Shown in pieces: positions 53,200 through 60,737 of a stretch of 64,000 nucleotides of DNA. A program made the position numbers and the translations under genes. This DNA comes from Rhodococcus opacus B4 (GTDB taxonomy: Bacteria > Actinomycetota > Actinomycetes > Mycobacteriales > Mycobacteriaceae): positions 6,386,001 to 6,450,000 of the forward strand of contig NC_012522.1 of NCBI RefSeq assembly GCF_000010805.1. Reading direction: 5' to 3'. The notes under the pieces are model-generated. The model saw only the letters and a list, made by a program, of their open reading frames with translations, was not told the origin of the DNA and ran no database searches. How positions within the stretch are numbered: the first letter of the stretch is position 1; each line of letters starts with the position of its first letter.

Positions 53200-54366
53200 A
53201 TGGATCTGAGAGAATCGCCCGCGCAGCGGGAACTCCGGCGGGAGTTGCGCGCCTACTTCGCGGCGCTGCTGCCGGAGGAGACGCGGCGCGTCGCCGGTGA
53301 GGAAGGTGTGGGCGGCGAGCACTTCCGCGACATCGTGCGGCTGCTGGGCAAGGACGGCTGGCTGGGCGTCGGCTGGCCGGTGGAGTACGGCGGTCAGGGA
53401 AGGTCGATCGGCGACCAGTTCGTGTTCTTCGACGAGGTCCAGCGGGCCGGGTTGCCGTTCCCGTTCGTCACCGTCAACACGGTCGGGCCCACGCTGATGA
53501 AGTACGGCACCGAGGAGCAGAAGGCGCGGTTCCTGCCCGGCATCCTCGCCGGCGACATCGTGTTCGCCATCGGGTACACCGAACCGGAGGCGGGCACCGA
53601 CCTCGCGTCCCTGCAGACCCGGGCCGTGCGCGACGGCGACTCGTGGGTGGTGGACGGAAACAAGATCTTCACCAGCGGCGCCAACACCGCCGACTACGTG
53701 TGGCTCGCGTGCCGCACCGACGCGGACGCCCCGAAGCACCAGGGCATCTCGATCCTCATCGTGCCGACGGACGATCCCGGTTTCAGCTGGTCGCCGATTT
53801 CCACGGTGGGAGGGCTGACGGTCACGTCGACCTACTACAGCGGAATCCGGGTCGGCGATCAGGACGTCGTGGGCGACGTCGACGGCGGGTGGCAGCTGAT
53901 CACCGCCCAGCTCAATCACGAACGCATCGGGCTCGCGGCGCTCGGCGGACGCACGCTCGGCCTGTGGCAGCAGGTCCTCGACTGGGCCACGCAGAACGGT
54001 GCACTCCACATCCCGTGGGTGCAGGCGGACTTCGCGCGCACTCACGCCAAGCTCGAGGCGATGCGACTGCTGAACTGGAAGATGACCGCCGCGGTCGCGC
54101 GGGATGCGTTGTCGGGAGCCGACGCCGGTGCCACCAAGACGTACGGCACCGAAACCCACGTCGACGTCTACCGCACTCTGCTCGGGATCCTCGGCGCCGC
54201 CGGACGGCTGCGGCCCGGCTCGCCGGGCGCGATCCTGGCCGGTCAGATCGAACAGATCTCCCGGCAGAGTGTGGTCAACACGTTCGGCGGCGGCGTCAAC
54301 GAGGTGCTCCGCGACATGGTCGGGACCCTCGGCCTCGGACTCGTCCGCGAGAAGAGGGCGAAATGA
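53200..54366 (+). CDS. Acyl-CoA dehydrogenase, FadE29-like subunit
   Basis: A 388-residue dehydrogenase: YGGQGRS, FAIGYTEPEAGTDLASLQT, KIFTSGANTADY and the end NTFGGGVNEVLRDMVGTLGLGL. FadE28/FadE29 of M. tuberculosis form a mixed enzyme (ChsE1-ChsE2) that removes hydrogen from the C3 side chain; the short and long subunit types are both here (this gene and 55301-56413). The ATG at 53200 has GAGGAGA upstream. It leads the igr-like run of six tightly joined genes. Confidence 0.86.
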   Translation: MDLRESPAQRELRRELRAYFAALLPEETRRVAGEEGVGGEHFRDIVRLLGKDGWLGVGWPVEYGGQGRSIGDQFVFFDEVQRAGLPFPFVTVNTVGPTLMKYGTEEQKARFLPGILAGDIVFAIGYTEPEAGTDLASLQTRAVRDGDSWVVDGNKIFTSGANTADYVWLACRTDADAPKHQGISILIVPTDDPGFSWSPISTVGGLTVTSTYYSGIRVGDQDVVGDVDGGWQLITAQLNHERIGLAALGGRTLGLWQQVLDWATQNGALHIPWVQADFARTHAKLEAMRLLNWKMTAAVARDALSGADAGATKTYGTETHVDVYRTLLGILGAAGRLRPGSPGAILAGQIEQISRQSVVNTFGGGVNEVLRDMVGTLGLGLVREKRAK

Positions 54367-55301
54367 GCGAACTCCTCACCCGGCTGCGCGCCTTCGAGGG
54401 CCGGACGATCGTCCCGGCCACCTGGGGTCCGGACCCCGTGAACACTCCCATGATCCGGCACTGGGCCGAGGCGATGGGTGACACGAACCCCGTCTACCTG
54501 GACGACGTCGCCGCACGCGCCGTCGGCCGCGCCGGTGCCGTCGCGCCCGCCCAGATGCTGCAGGTGTGGACGATGCGCACGTACGCCGACAAGATGTCCG
54601 GCGCCGACCCGTCCACGGTGTGGACGGAACTGATCGACACGCTCGACGAGGCGGGATTCACGTCGGTCGTCGCCACGGATTCCGATCAGGAGTTCTTTGC
54701 CGAACTCCGCCCCGGCGACCGGGTGAGCATGACCGAGGTGGTCGAGTCCGTGTCGGCGGAGAAGCGGACCGGGCTCGGCGCCGGCCACTTCGTCACCACG
54801 CTCAAGACGTACCGCAACGGCGACGGCGAGATCGTCGGCACCCAGCGGTGGCGGACACTGCGCTTCCGGCCCGCCGAACACCCGGCCCCGCGGCCGCTAC
54901 GCCCGCGGCCCGCCCTCAACGACGACAACGCCTTCTGGTTCGCGGCCGCCCGCGAGCACCGCCTCGTCATCCAGCGGTGCACGAATTGTGGTGTGCTGCG
55001 GCACCCGACCGGACCGATGTGCGGGGAGTGCCGCTCCACCCAATGGGACACCGTCGACGCGTCGGGGCGGGGCACCGTCTACACGTTCGTCGTCAATCAC
55101 CATCCGCAGATCGACGCCTTCGACTACCCCCTGATCGTCGCGGTGATCGAACTCGAGGAGGGCACCCGGCTGATCGCCAACATGACGGGCGTCGAGCCCG
55201 GGGACGTGCACATCGGGATGCCGGTGGAACTGGACTGGATCGACGCGGACCCGGAACTGACGCTTCCGGCGTTCCGGCCCGCAGCACTGGAGGAGAACTG
55301 A
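54363..55301 (+). CDS. MaoC-DUF35 hydratase subunit (ChsH2-like)
   Basis: A 312-residue protein. Residues about 1-170 are a MaoC-type hotdog (FEGRTIVPATWGPDPVNT, GDTNPVYLDD), and the second part is a DUF35/OB-fold protein with a zinc ribbon: Cys206, Cys209, Cys220, Cys223. In M. tuberculosis ChsH2 (Rv3542c) pairs with ChsH1 as hydratase, and its DUF35 part binds the Ltp2 aldolase. All three partners are here in one operon. It overlaps the genes on both sides (ATGA at the start, one base at the end). Confidence 0.88.
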   Translation: MSELLTRLRAFEGRTIVPATWGPDPVNTPMIRHWAEAMGDTNPVYLDDVAARAVGRAGAVAPAQMLQVWTMRTYADKMSGADPSTVWTELIDTLDEAGFTSVVATDSDQEFFAELRPGDRVSMTEVVESVSAEKRTGLGAGHFVTTLKTYRNGDGEIVGTQRWRTLRFRPAEHPAPRPLRPRPALNDDNAFWFAAAREHRLVIQRCTNCGVLRHPTGPMCGECRSTQWDTVDASGRGTVYTFVVNHHPQIDAFDYPLIVAVIELEEGTRLIANMTGVEPGDVHIGMPVELDWIDADPELTLPAFRPAALEEN

Positions 55302-56413
55302 TGGACTTCACATTCAGCGAGGAGCAGGAGGCGGTGCGCGGACTGGCCGCCGACGTGTTCGCCGCCAGGTCGCGACCCGAGCGGATCAAGGAGATCGAGT
55401 CGACCGCCGACCGGATCGACCGGGAACTGTGGCGCGAACTCGCCACCACCGGGCTGCTCGGTATCGCCCTGCCCGAGAACCTCGGTGGCGGGGGCGCGGG
55501 CCTCGCGGAACTGTGCGTCCTGCTCGAGGAGCAGGGCAGGCACGTCGCGCCGGTTCCGGTGTGGCCGCACGTCCTCGGAGCGCTGGCCGTCAGCGAGTTC
55601 GGGACACGGCAGCAGCGGGAAACGCTTGTGCCGTCGGCTGCCGACGGCAGCCGGATTCTCACCGTCGGGCTCGAGGAGTTCGGACCGAATACCCCGGGCG
55701 AGCCGTCGACGACGGCGCGCGAGGTGGACGGCCGCTGGCAGGTGCACGGTGCCAAGGCCGCGGTCCCGGTGGCGCATGTCGCCGAACGTCTCCTCGTCAC
55801 CGCGGCCACCGGCACCGGTCCGGGGCTGTTCCTGGTGGAGCGGGGAGCCGTGGGAGTGACTGCGCAGCAGGCGGAGTCGACCACCCACGAGATCTGCGCC
55901 AACGTCACGTTCGACGCGGCTCCGGCGGAGCCGCTCGGCCCGGCGGACGGCACCGCGGTGCGGTGGCTGCTCGACCGGGCGGAACTCGCGGTCGCCGCCC
56001 TGCAACTGGGCGTGGGCGAAGGCGCGGTGCGCCGGGCCGTCACGTATCTCAACGGACGCACCCAGTTCGGCCGCCCGCTCGCGACGTTCCAGGCCGTGAC
56101 CCATCAGCTCGCGGACTGCTACATCGACCTCGAGGCCATGCGCGTCACACTGTGGCAGGCCGTCTGGCTCCTCGCGAACGGGGAAGATCCGGGGACCGCC
56201 GTGCTGGTGGCGAAATGGTGGGCCACCGACGGCGGCCAGCGAGTGGTGCACCGCACCCAGCACGTGCACGGCGGAATCGGCGTCGACACCGACTACCCGG
56301 TGCACCGGCACCTGCTGTGGGGCAAACAACTCGCCGCCACACTCGGCGGCGCCTCCTCGGACCTGGCCCGTCTGGGTGCACTCCTGGCGGCCGGCGTCGA
56401 GGTGGTCGCATGA
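55301..56413 (+). CDS. Acyl-CoA dehydrogenase, FadE28-like subunit
   Basis: A 370-residue dehydrogenase-fold subunit: ALPENLGGGGAGLAE, TQFGRPLATFQAVTHQLAD, and QHVHGGIGVDTDYPVHRHLLW. The middle beta domain is shorter than in the FadE29-like partner, fitting the cofactor-poor half of the ChsE1-ChsE2 heteromer. It shares one base with the ChsH2-like stop and overlaps the ChsH1-like gene by ATGA. Confidence 0.85.
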   Translation: MDFTFSEEQEAVRGLAADVFAARSRPERIKEIESTADRIDRELWRELATTGLLGIALPENLGGGGAGLAELCVLLEEQGRHVAPVPVWPHVLGALAVSEFGTRQQRETLVPSAADGSRILTVGLEEFGPNTPGEPSTTAREVDGRWQVHGAKAAVPVAHVAERLLVTAATGTGPGLFLVERGAVGVTAQQAESTTHEICANVTFDAAPAEPLGPADGTAVRWLLDRAELAVAALQLGVGEGAVRRAVTYLNGRTQFGRPLATFQAVTHQLADCYIDLEAMRVTLWQAVWLLANGEDPGTAVLVAKWWATDGGQRVVHRTQHVHGGIGVDTDYPVHRHLLWGKQLAATLGGASSDLARLGALLAAGVEVVA

Positions 56414-56841
56414 CCGCGACGCTCGGTGCCCCGACCTACGAGACCGTGCAGATCGGCGACCGGCTGCCGGAGTCGGTGATTCCGCTGACCCGCACCCTGA
56501 TCGTCGCCACCGCCCTCGCCACCCGCGACTTCCAGGACGTCCACCACGACCCTTCGCTCGCGGTGGAGAGGGGATCGAAGGACGTGTTCATGAACATCCT
56601 CACCACCAACGGACTGGTGGGGCGGTTCGTCACCGACTGGGCGGGCCCGCACGCGTCGCTGCGCCGCATCACGGTGCGGCTCGGCGCCCCCAACTACCCC
56701 GGCGACGAGATGTCCCTGACCGGTGAGGTGGTCGCGAAGGACGACGGCCTCGTCACCGTGAAGATCCGCGGCGCCAACAGTCTCGGTGACCACACATCCG
56801 GCACCGTCGTCGTCGCCTGGACCGCGGGAGGTAACCGGTGA
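56410..56841 (+). CDS. MaoC-type hydratase subunit (ChsH1-like)
   Basis: A 143-residue single hotdog protein with the hydratase segment ATRDFQDVHHDPSLA (36-50) containing His45/46 and Asp47. In the igr-type system it supplies the active site while ChsH2 gives the second fold. It is joined to its neighbours by ATGA and GTGA overlaps. Confidence 0.87.
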   Translation: MTATLGAPTYETVQIGDRLPESVIPLTRTLIVATALATRDFQDVHHDPSLAVERGSKDVFMNILTTNGLVGRFVTDWAGPHASLRRITVRLGAPNYPGDEMSLTGEVVAKDDGLVTVKIRGANSLGDHTSGTVVVAWTAGGNR

Positions 56842-58016
56842 CCAGCCCTCTGTCGGGTGCCGCCGCCATCGTCGGCATCGGCGCTACCGAATTCTCCAAG
56901 AACTCCGGGCGCAGCGAACTGCAACTGGCGTGCGAGGCCATCGTCGCCGCGCTCGCCGACGCCGGCATCGACCCGTCCGAGGTCGACGGACTGTCCACGT
57001 ACACCGCCGAAACCAACGGGGAGGTCCTCGTCGCCCGCAACACGGGCATCGGGGAGCTGAAGTTCTTCTCCCGCATCGGCTACGGCGGCGGCGCCGCGTG
57101 CGCCACCGTCCAGCAGGCGGCCATGGCCGTCGCCACGGGGATCGCGGACGTCGTCGTCTGCTACCGCGCGTTCAACGAACGGTCCGGGGTGCGGTACGGA
57201 CTCGGGCAGCACGACCGTCCGATGGACAGCACCGCCGACCGTGCCGCGTACGCCTGGCTGACCCCGCAGGGACTGTCGACGCCCGCCCAGTGGGTGGCGA
57301 TGTTCGCCCGCCGGTACATGCATCGATACGGCGCCACGAGCGAGGACTTCGGCCGGGTCGCGGTCGTCGCCCGCAAGCACGCCGCCGTCAACCCCGCCGC
57401 CTGGTTCTCCGGGCGGCCCATCACCCTCGACGACCACCAGCAGTCGCGGTGGATCGCGGAACCACTGCACTTGCTGGACTGCTGCCAGGAAACGGACGGC
57501 GGCCAGGCCCTCGTCGTCGTCTCCGCCGAACGCGCCAAGGACCTCCGCACCACCCCGGCGATCGTCAAGGCCGCCGCGCAGGGGTCCGGCAAGGACCAGC
57601 ACATGATGGCGAGCTACTACCGGCCCGACATCACCGGGATCCCCGAAATGGGCCTCGTCGGCAGGCAACTCTACGGACAGAGCGGCCTCGCGCCGGACGA
57701 CATCTCGGCGGCCATCCTCTACGACCACTTCACCCCGCTCGTCCTCCCGCAACTCGAGGAGCTCGGGTTCTGCGACCCCGGCGAGGCGAAGGACTTCATC
57801 CGGGACGGCAACCTCGAGATCGGTGGCCGTCTCCCGTCCAACACCCACGGCGGGCAGATCGGCGAGGCCTATCTACACGGCGTGAACGGCATCGCCGAGG
57901 CGGTCCGCCTGATCCGCGGAACGTCGACGACACAACCGGAGGGCATCGGCAACGTGCTGGTGACCGCGGGCACCGCCGTGCCCACCAGCGGCCTGATCCT
58001 GGGCAGAGAGGACTGA
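56838..58016 (+). CDS. Ltp2-type thiolase-fold aldolase
   Basis: A 392-residue protein of the SCP-2 thiolase/lipid-transfer group: AIVGIGATEFSK at the start, GGAACATVQQAAMAVATG, and RLPSNTHGGQIGEAYLHGVNG, with HGG. Unlike true thiolases the standard cysteine pair is not obvious; Ltp2 splits the C-C bond by retro-aldol reaction and releases propionyl-CoA, giving the 17-ketosteroid. It starts by GTGA overlap with ChsH1, whose partner ChsH2 binds it through DUF35. It is the last chain-removing step. Confidence 0.87.
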   Translation: MTSPLSGAAAIVGIGATEFSKNSGRSELQLACEAIVAALADAGIDPSEVDGLSTYTAETNGEVLVARNTGIGELKFFSRIGYGGGAACATVQQAAMAVATGIADVVVCYRAFNERSGVRYGLGQHDRPMDSTADRAAYAWLTPQGLSTPAQWVAMFARRYMHRYGATSEDFGRVAVVARKHAAVNPAAWFSGRPITLDDHQQSRWIAEPLHLLDCCQETDGGQALVVVSAERAKDLRTTPAIVKAAAQGSGKDQHMMASYYRPDITGIPEMGLVGRQLYGQSGLAPDDISAAILYDHFTPLVLPQLEELGFCDPGEAKDFIRDGNLEIGGRLPSNTHGGQIGEAYLHGVNGIAEAVRLIRGTSTTQPEGIGNVLVTAGTAVPTSGLILGRED

Positions 58017-58018
58017 TC

Positions 58019-58831
58019 ATGACGACAACCGAGCGCACGACTGCCGGAGCATGGCGAGGGGAGGACCTCGGCACGCGCACCGTGAGTTACGACGAGCGCG
58101 ACGCCATCCTGTACGCGCTGTCGGTGGGTGCGCGGGCCACCGAACTGGACCTCGTCTTCGAGGAGCGCCTGCGGGTGCTGCCCACGTTCGCGCTCACCCT
58201 CGCCCAGTGGGCGCCGGACGAACTGGGGTCGCGGGGCGCCTTCGACACGAAGACGGCGCTGCACGGCTCGCAGGAACTGACGGTGCTCGCACCGCTCCCG
58301 CGGCGCGGCGAGATCGCGTTGTCGGCGTCGGTCGGGGAGGTGTGGGACAAAGGCTCGGCGGCCGTGTTCGACGTGCGCGTCGAGTCCGAGCTCTTCGTCG
58401 CCACCTGGTCGCTGTTCGCGCCCGGGGCCGGCGGGTTCGGCGGCGACCGCGGTCCCGCGAAACCGTCACGGCCCGAGGGCGAACCGGTGGTACAGACGGT
58501 TCTGCGGACCGCGGAGAATCAGGCGGCGCTGTACCGGCTGACCGGGGACCGGCACCACATCCACATCGACCCGGCGGCGGCCGAGCGGATCGGGCAGCCG
58601 CGGCCGATCATGCACGGGCTGTGCACCCTCGCCGCGAGCACGGTGGCGCTGGCGCGGGAGCTGGGCGTGCACCCGGCCGACCTCGTCCGGCTGGAGGGGC
58701 GGTTCGCGGCACCGGTGTACCCGGGCGACGCGCCGTCCCTGCGGGCGTGGGGCGACGCTGGTGATGCGTCGTTCGAACTCGTCGCCGGCGACCGCCCGGT
58801 GATCGCCGGCGCCCGCGCCGCGTTCGGCTGA
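58019..58831 (+). CDS. MaoC-type double hotdog hydratase, second copy
   Basis: A 270-residue hydratase: YRLTGDRHHIHIDPAAAER and RPIMHGLCTLAAS contain the hydratase Asp/His pair (GDRHHIHIDP in place of GDLNPLHADP in the first copy). It follows Ltp2 after two bases and ends the igr-like run. It may hydrate another enoyl-CoA in the chain or act on a ring. The end is followed by a small hairpin (GCACAC/GTGTGC at 58834-58850) and the second 51-base repeat. Confidence 0.83.
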   Translation: MTTTERTTAGAWRGEDLGTRTVSYDERDAILYALSVGARATELDLVFEERLRVLPTFALTLAQWAPDELGSRGAFDTKTALHGSQELTVLAPLPRRGEIALSASVGEVWDKGSAAVFDVRVESELFVATWSLFAPGAGGFGGDRGPAKPSRPEGEPVVQTVLRTAENQAALYRLTGDRHHIHIDPAAAERIGQPRPIMHGLCTLAASTVALARELGVHPADLVRLEGRFAAPVYPGDAPSLRAWGDAGDASFELVAGDRPVIAGARAAFG

Positions 58832-58850
58832 CCGCACACCTACCGTGTGC

Positions 58851-58901
58851 CGCCGAATGTCACACCGGTGCAGTTCAACTGGGCCGAGGTGACATTTGGC
58901 G
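58851..58901. repeat. 51-base palindromic repeat, copy B
   Basis: The outer arms (58851-58863 with 58889-58901) are inverted at 12 of 13 positions, and CAGTT/AACTG lies inside. It sits between the convergent hydratase and SDR genes. Copy A (46980-47030) has equal length and 41 of 51 bases identical by hand count. A possible fragment, CCGAGGTGACATT, occurs near 41067. Confidence 0.8.
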
Positions 58902-58907
58902 GAGACG

Positions 58908-59681
58908 TCAGGAGTGCGTCGCGAGGTACCGTGCGGGGTATTCGCCGCCGCCGTGTACCGCGAGATCGGCGCCGTTGACGTACGACGCCTGCGCGCTCGC
59001 GAGGAACAGGCAGGCGTCCGCGATATCGGACGGCACCGCCATCCGGCCCATCGGCAGGGTCCGGGTGACGGCGGCGCCGCCGTCCTCGCCGTAGACGGCG
59101 GCGGCACTCTCCGTGCGGATGAGGCCGGTGGTGATGTGGTTGATCCGGACCTTCGGAGCCCATTCGAGCGCAAGCGCTTTCGTCAGCACGAGCAGGCCCG
59201 CCTTCGCGGCGCTGTACGCGGCGGTTCCCGGCTGCGGGTCGTGGGCGGAGACGCTGCCGATGTTCACGATGGCGCCACCGTCGGACTGCCCCTGCATCAC
59301 CGCGTTGGCCGCCTGGGCAACGGTGAAGGGCGCCAGCAGATTCAGCGCGACGATCTTCTCGACGAACCGCGGCGAGACGGTCGCGGCGTCGGCGTCGGGC
59401 GACCCGCCCGCGTTGTTGACGAGGACGTCGAGGCGGCCGAATCGGGTGACGGCCTCGTCGATGAGTGCGGCGGCATCGGCGTGGTCGCGGACGTCGGTGG
59501 CGCGGAACGCGGCGGTGCGGTCACCGTGCGCGGGTAGGCGGTCGGGCTCGGATCGGCCACAGACGAGCACGTTTGCGCCCGCGGCGAGAAACGCTTCGGC
59601 GACGACGAAACCGATGCCCTTGGTTCCGCCGGTCACGACGACGGAGCGGTCACTGAAATCGAGGGGAGTGGGAGGAGTCAC
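58908..59681 (-). CDS. SDR oxidoreductase
   Basis: A 257-residue SDR: VVVTGGTKGIG (14-24), NNAGGSPD (89-96), Ser143, Tyr156 and Lys160. The GTG at 59681 has AAGG nine bases upstream; the frame is open further upstream but without homology. It diverges from the next SDR around an 18-base perfect palindrome. A hydroxysteroid or hydroxyacyl substrate is likely; which one is not visible. Confidence 0.82.
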   Translation of the reverse strand: MTPPTPLDFSDRSVVVTGGTKGIGFVVAEAFLAAGANVLVCGRSEPDRLPAHGDRTAAFRATDVRDHADAAALIDEAVTRFGRLDVLVNNAGGSPDADAATVSPRFVEKIVALNLLAPFTVAQAANAVMQGQSDGGAIVNIGSVSAHDPQPGTAAYSAAKAGLLVLTKALALEWAPKVRINHITTGLIRTESAAAVYGEDGGAAVTRTLPMGRMAVPSDIADACLFLASAQASYVNGADLAVHGGGEYPARYLATHS

Positions 59682-59750
59682 GGGGGAGACCTTCGGAGTG
59701 AGGAGCGCGGGAAGACCCGGGCGCTCGGCGGGGAACGGCAACTAAGAAGC

Positions 59751-59768
59751 ACCAAGCAATTGCTTGGT
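59751..59768. promoter_or_regulatory. Perfect 18-base palindrome between divergent SDR genes
   Basis: ACCAAGCAATTGCTTGGT is a perfect palindrome midway between the SDR starts at 59681 and 59795. The shape is that of a TetR-type operator. It is not the island motif and not the published KstR or KstR2 motif, though it shares CAAG/CTTG half-sites with the latter at a different spacing. Confidence 0.65.
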
Positions 59769-59794
59769 TTGATAGTAAGGGAACGGGAGTGGAC

Positions 59795-60556
59795 ATGGGC
59801 AAGCTCGACGGCAAGGTTGCGTTGATCACGGGTGCGGGGCAGGGGATCGGACAGGGCATTGCCCTGGCCCTCGCGAAGGAGGGTGCGGCGATCGCCGTCG
59901 CCGGGCGCACGGAATCGAAACTGCACGGCACCTGCCGGATGCTCGAGGAATTCGGTGCCCGCAGCGAACCGGTGGTGTGCGACGTGAGCAGGCGAGAGGA
60001 CATCGCGTCCGCCGTCGAGCGGACCGTGGACGCGTTCGGCGGCGTCGACATCCTGGTCAACAACGCCAACGACTGCAGACCCGGACCGATCCTGTCGGTG
60101 ATCGACGAGGAGTACGAGCGGTCGTTCGCGACGGGACCGCTCGCGACGCTGCGCATGATGCAGTCGTGCCACCCGCACATGGTTTCGCGCGGCGGCGGCG
60201 TGATCGTCAACCTCGTCACGTCGGCGGCGGTGCGCTGGGACGCGAGCAACTACGGCGCCTACGGTTCGATCAAGGAGGGCATGCGTTCGCTGACCAGGTC
60301 GGCGGCCTGCGAGTGGGGCCGGGACGGTATCCGGGTGCTGTCTGTCGCCCCGCACGCGAAGAGTCCGGCGCTCGCGCGGTGGATGGACACCAACCCGGAC
60401 GAGGCGGCCGAGTTCGTGGCGGGCATCCCGCTGGGCCGGGTCGGCGACCCCGAATCCGACATCGGCCGGGCTGTCGTCTTCCTCGTCGGCGAGGACGCCG
60501 GCTACCTCACCGGCGCCACCATCCCCCTGGACGGCGGGCAGTCCCGTTGGGGCTGA
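59795..60556 (+). CDS. SDR oxidoreductase with 3' tandem repeat
   Basis: A 253-residue SDR: LITGAGQGIG (10-19), Ser143, Tyr156 and Lys160; the usual NNAG reads NNAN (89-92). Its last codons, encoding GGQSRWG and the stop, are repeated three more times after the gene (25-base units). GGGAG lies five bases before the ATG at 59795; a GTG at 59789 is also possible. Another hydroxysteroid dehydrogenase candidate, or a beta-ketoacyl reductase of unknown substrate. Confidence 0.82.
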   Translation: MGKLDGKVALITGAGQGIGQGIALALAKEGAAIAVAGRTESKLHGTCRMLEEFGARSEPVVCDVSRREDIASAVERTVDAFGGVDILVNNANDCRPGPILSVIDEEYERSFATGPLATLRMMQSCHPHMVSRGGGVIVNLVTSAAVRWDASNYGAYGSIKEGMRSLTRSAACEWGRDGIRVLSVAPHAKSPALARWMDTNPDEAAEFVAGIPLGRVGDPESDIGRAVVFLVGEDAGYLTGATIPLDGGQSRWG

Positions 60557-60629
60557 CGGCGGGCAGTCCCGTTGGGGCTGACGGCGGGCAGTCCCGTTGG
60601 GGATGACGGCGGGCAGTCCCGCTGGGGAT
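60530..60629. repeat. 25-base tandem repeat, four copies
   Basis: A unit beginning GACGGCGGGCAGTCCC occurs at 60530-60554, 60555-60579, 60580-60604 and 60605-60629, with a truncated start at 60630-60640. Unit one codes for the SDR C-terminus and stop. Units 1-2 end in GGGGCT and units 3-4 in GGGGAT. The array lies between the SDR and kshB and is a local duplication. Confidence 0.9.
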
Positions 60630-60646
60630 GACGGCGACGGTCGAGG

Positions 60647-60661
60647 TCCCGCCCAGCGGGA
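60647..60661. promoter_or_regulatory. Island operator motif upstream of kshB
   Basis: TCCCGCCCAGCGGGA matches the island motif at 14 of 15 positions. It lies 76 bases before the kshB start, directly after the tandem repeat. Confidence 0.55.
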
Positions 60662-60737
60662 AGGCCTGCGGCCGGCGCCGCCGATCTGCACTAGTTTCGG
60701 CAGGATCGAATTACCGTACCGAGAGGGCACCGTCGCG

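Noticed and set aside
59751..59768. KstR2-type site
   Set aside because: It contains CAAG and CTTG half-sites, but they are six bases apart rather than the two of the published motif, so I list it only as an unassigned palindrome.
60557..60737. N-terminal extension of kshB through the tandem repeat
   Set aside because: The frame is open, but the residues repeat the 25-base units and have no KshB homology; the ATG at 60738 gives the normal length.
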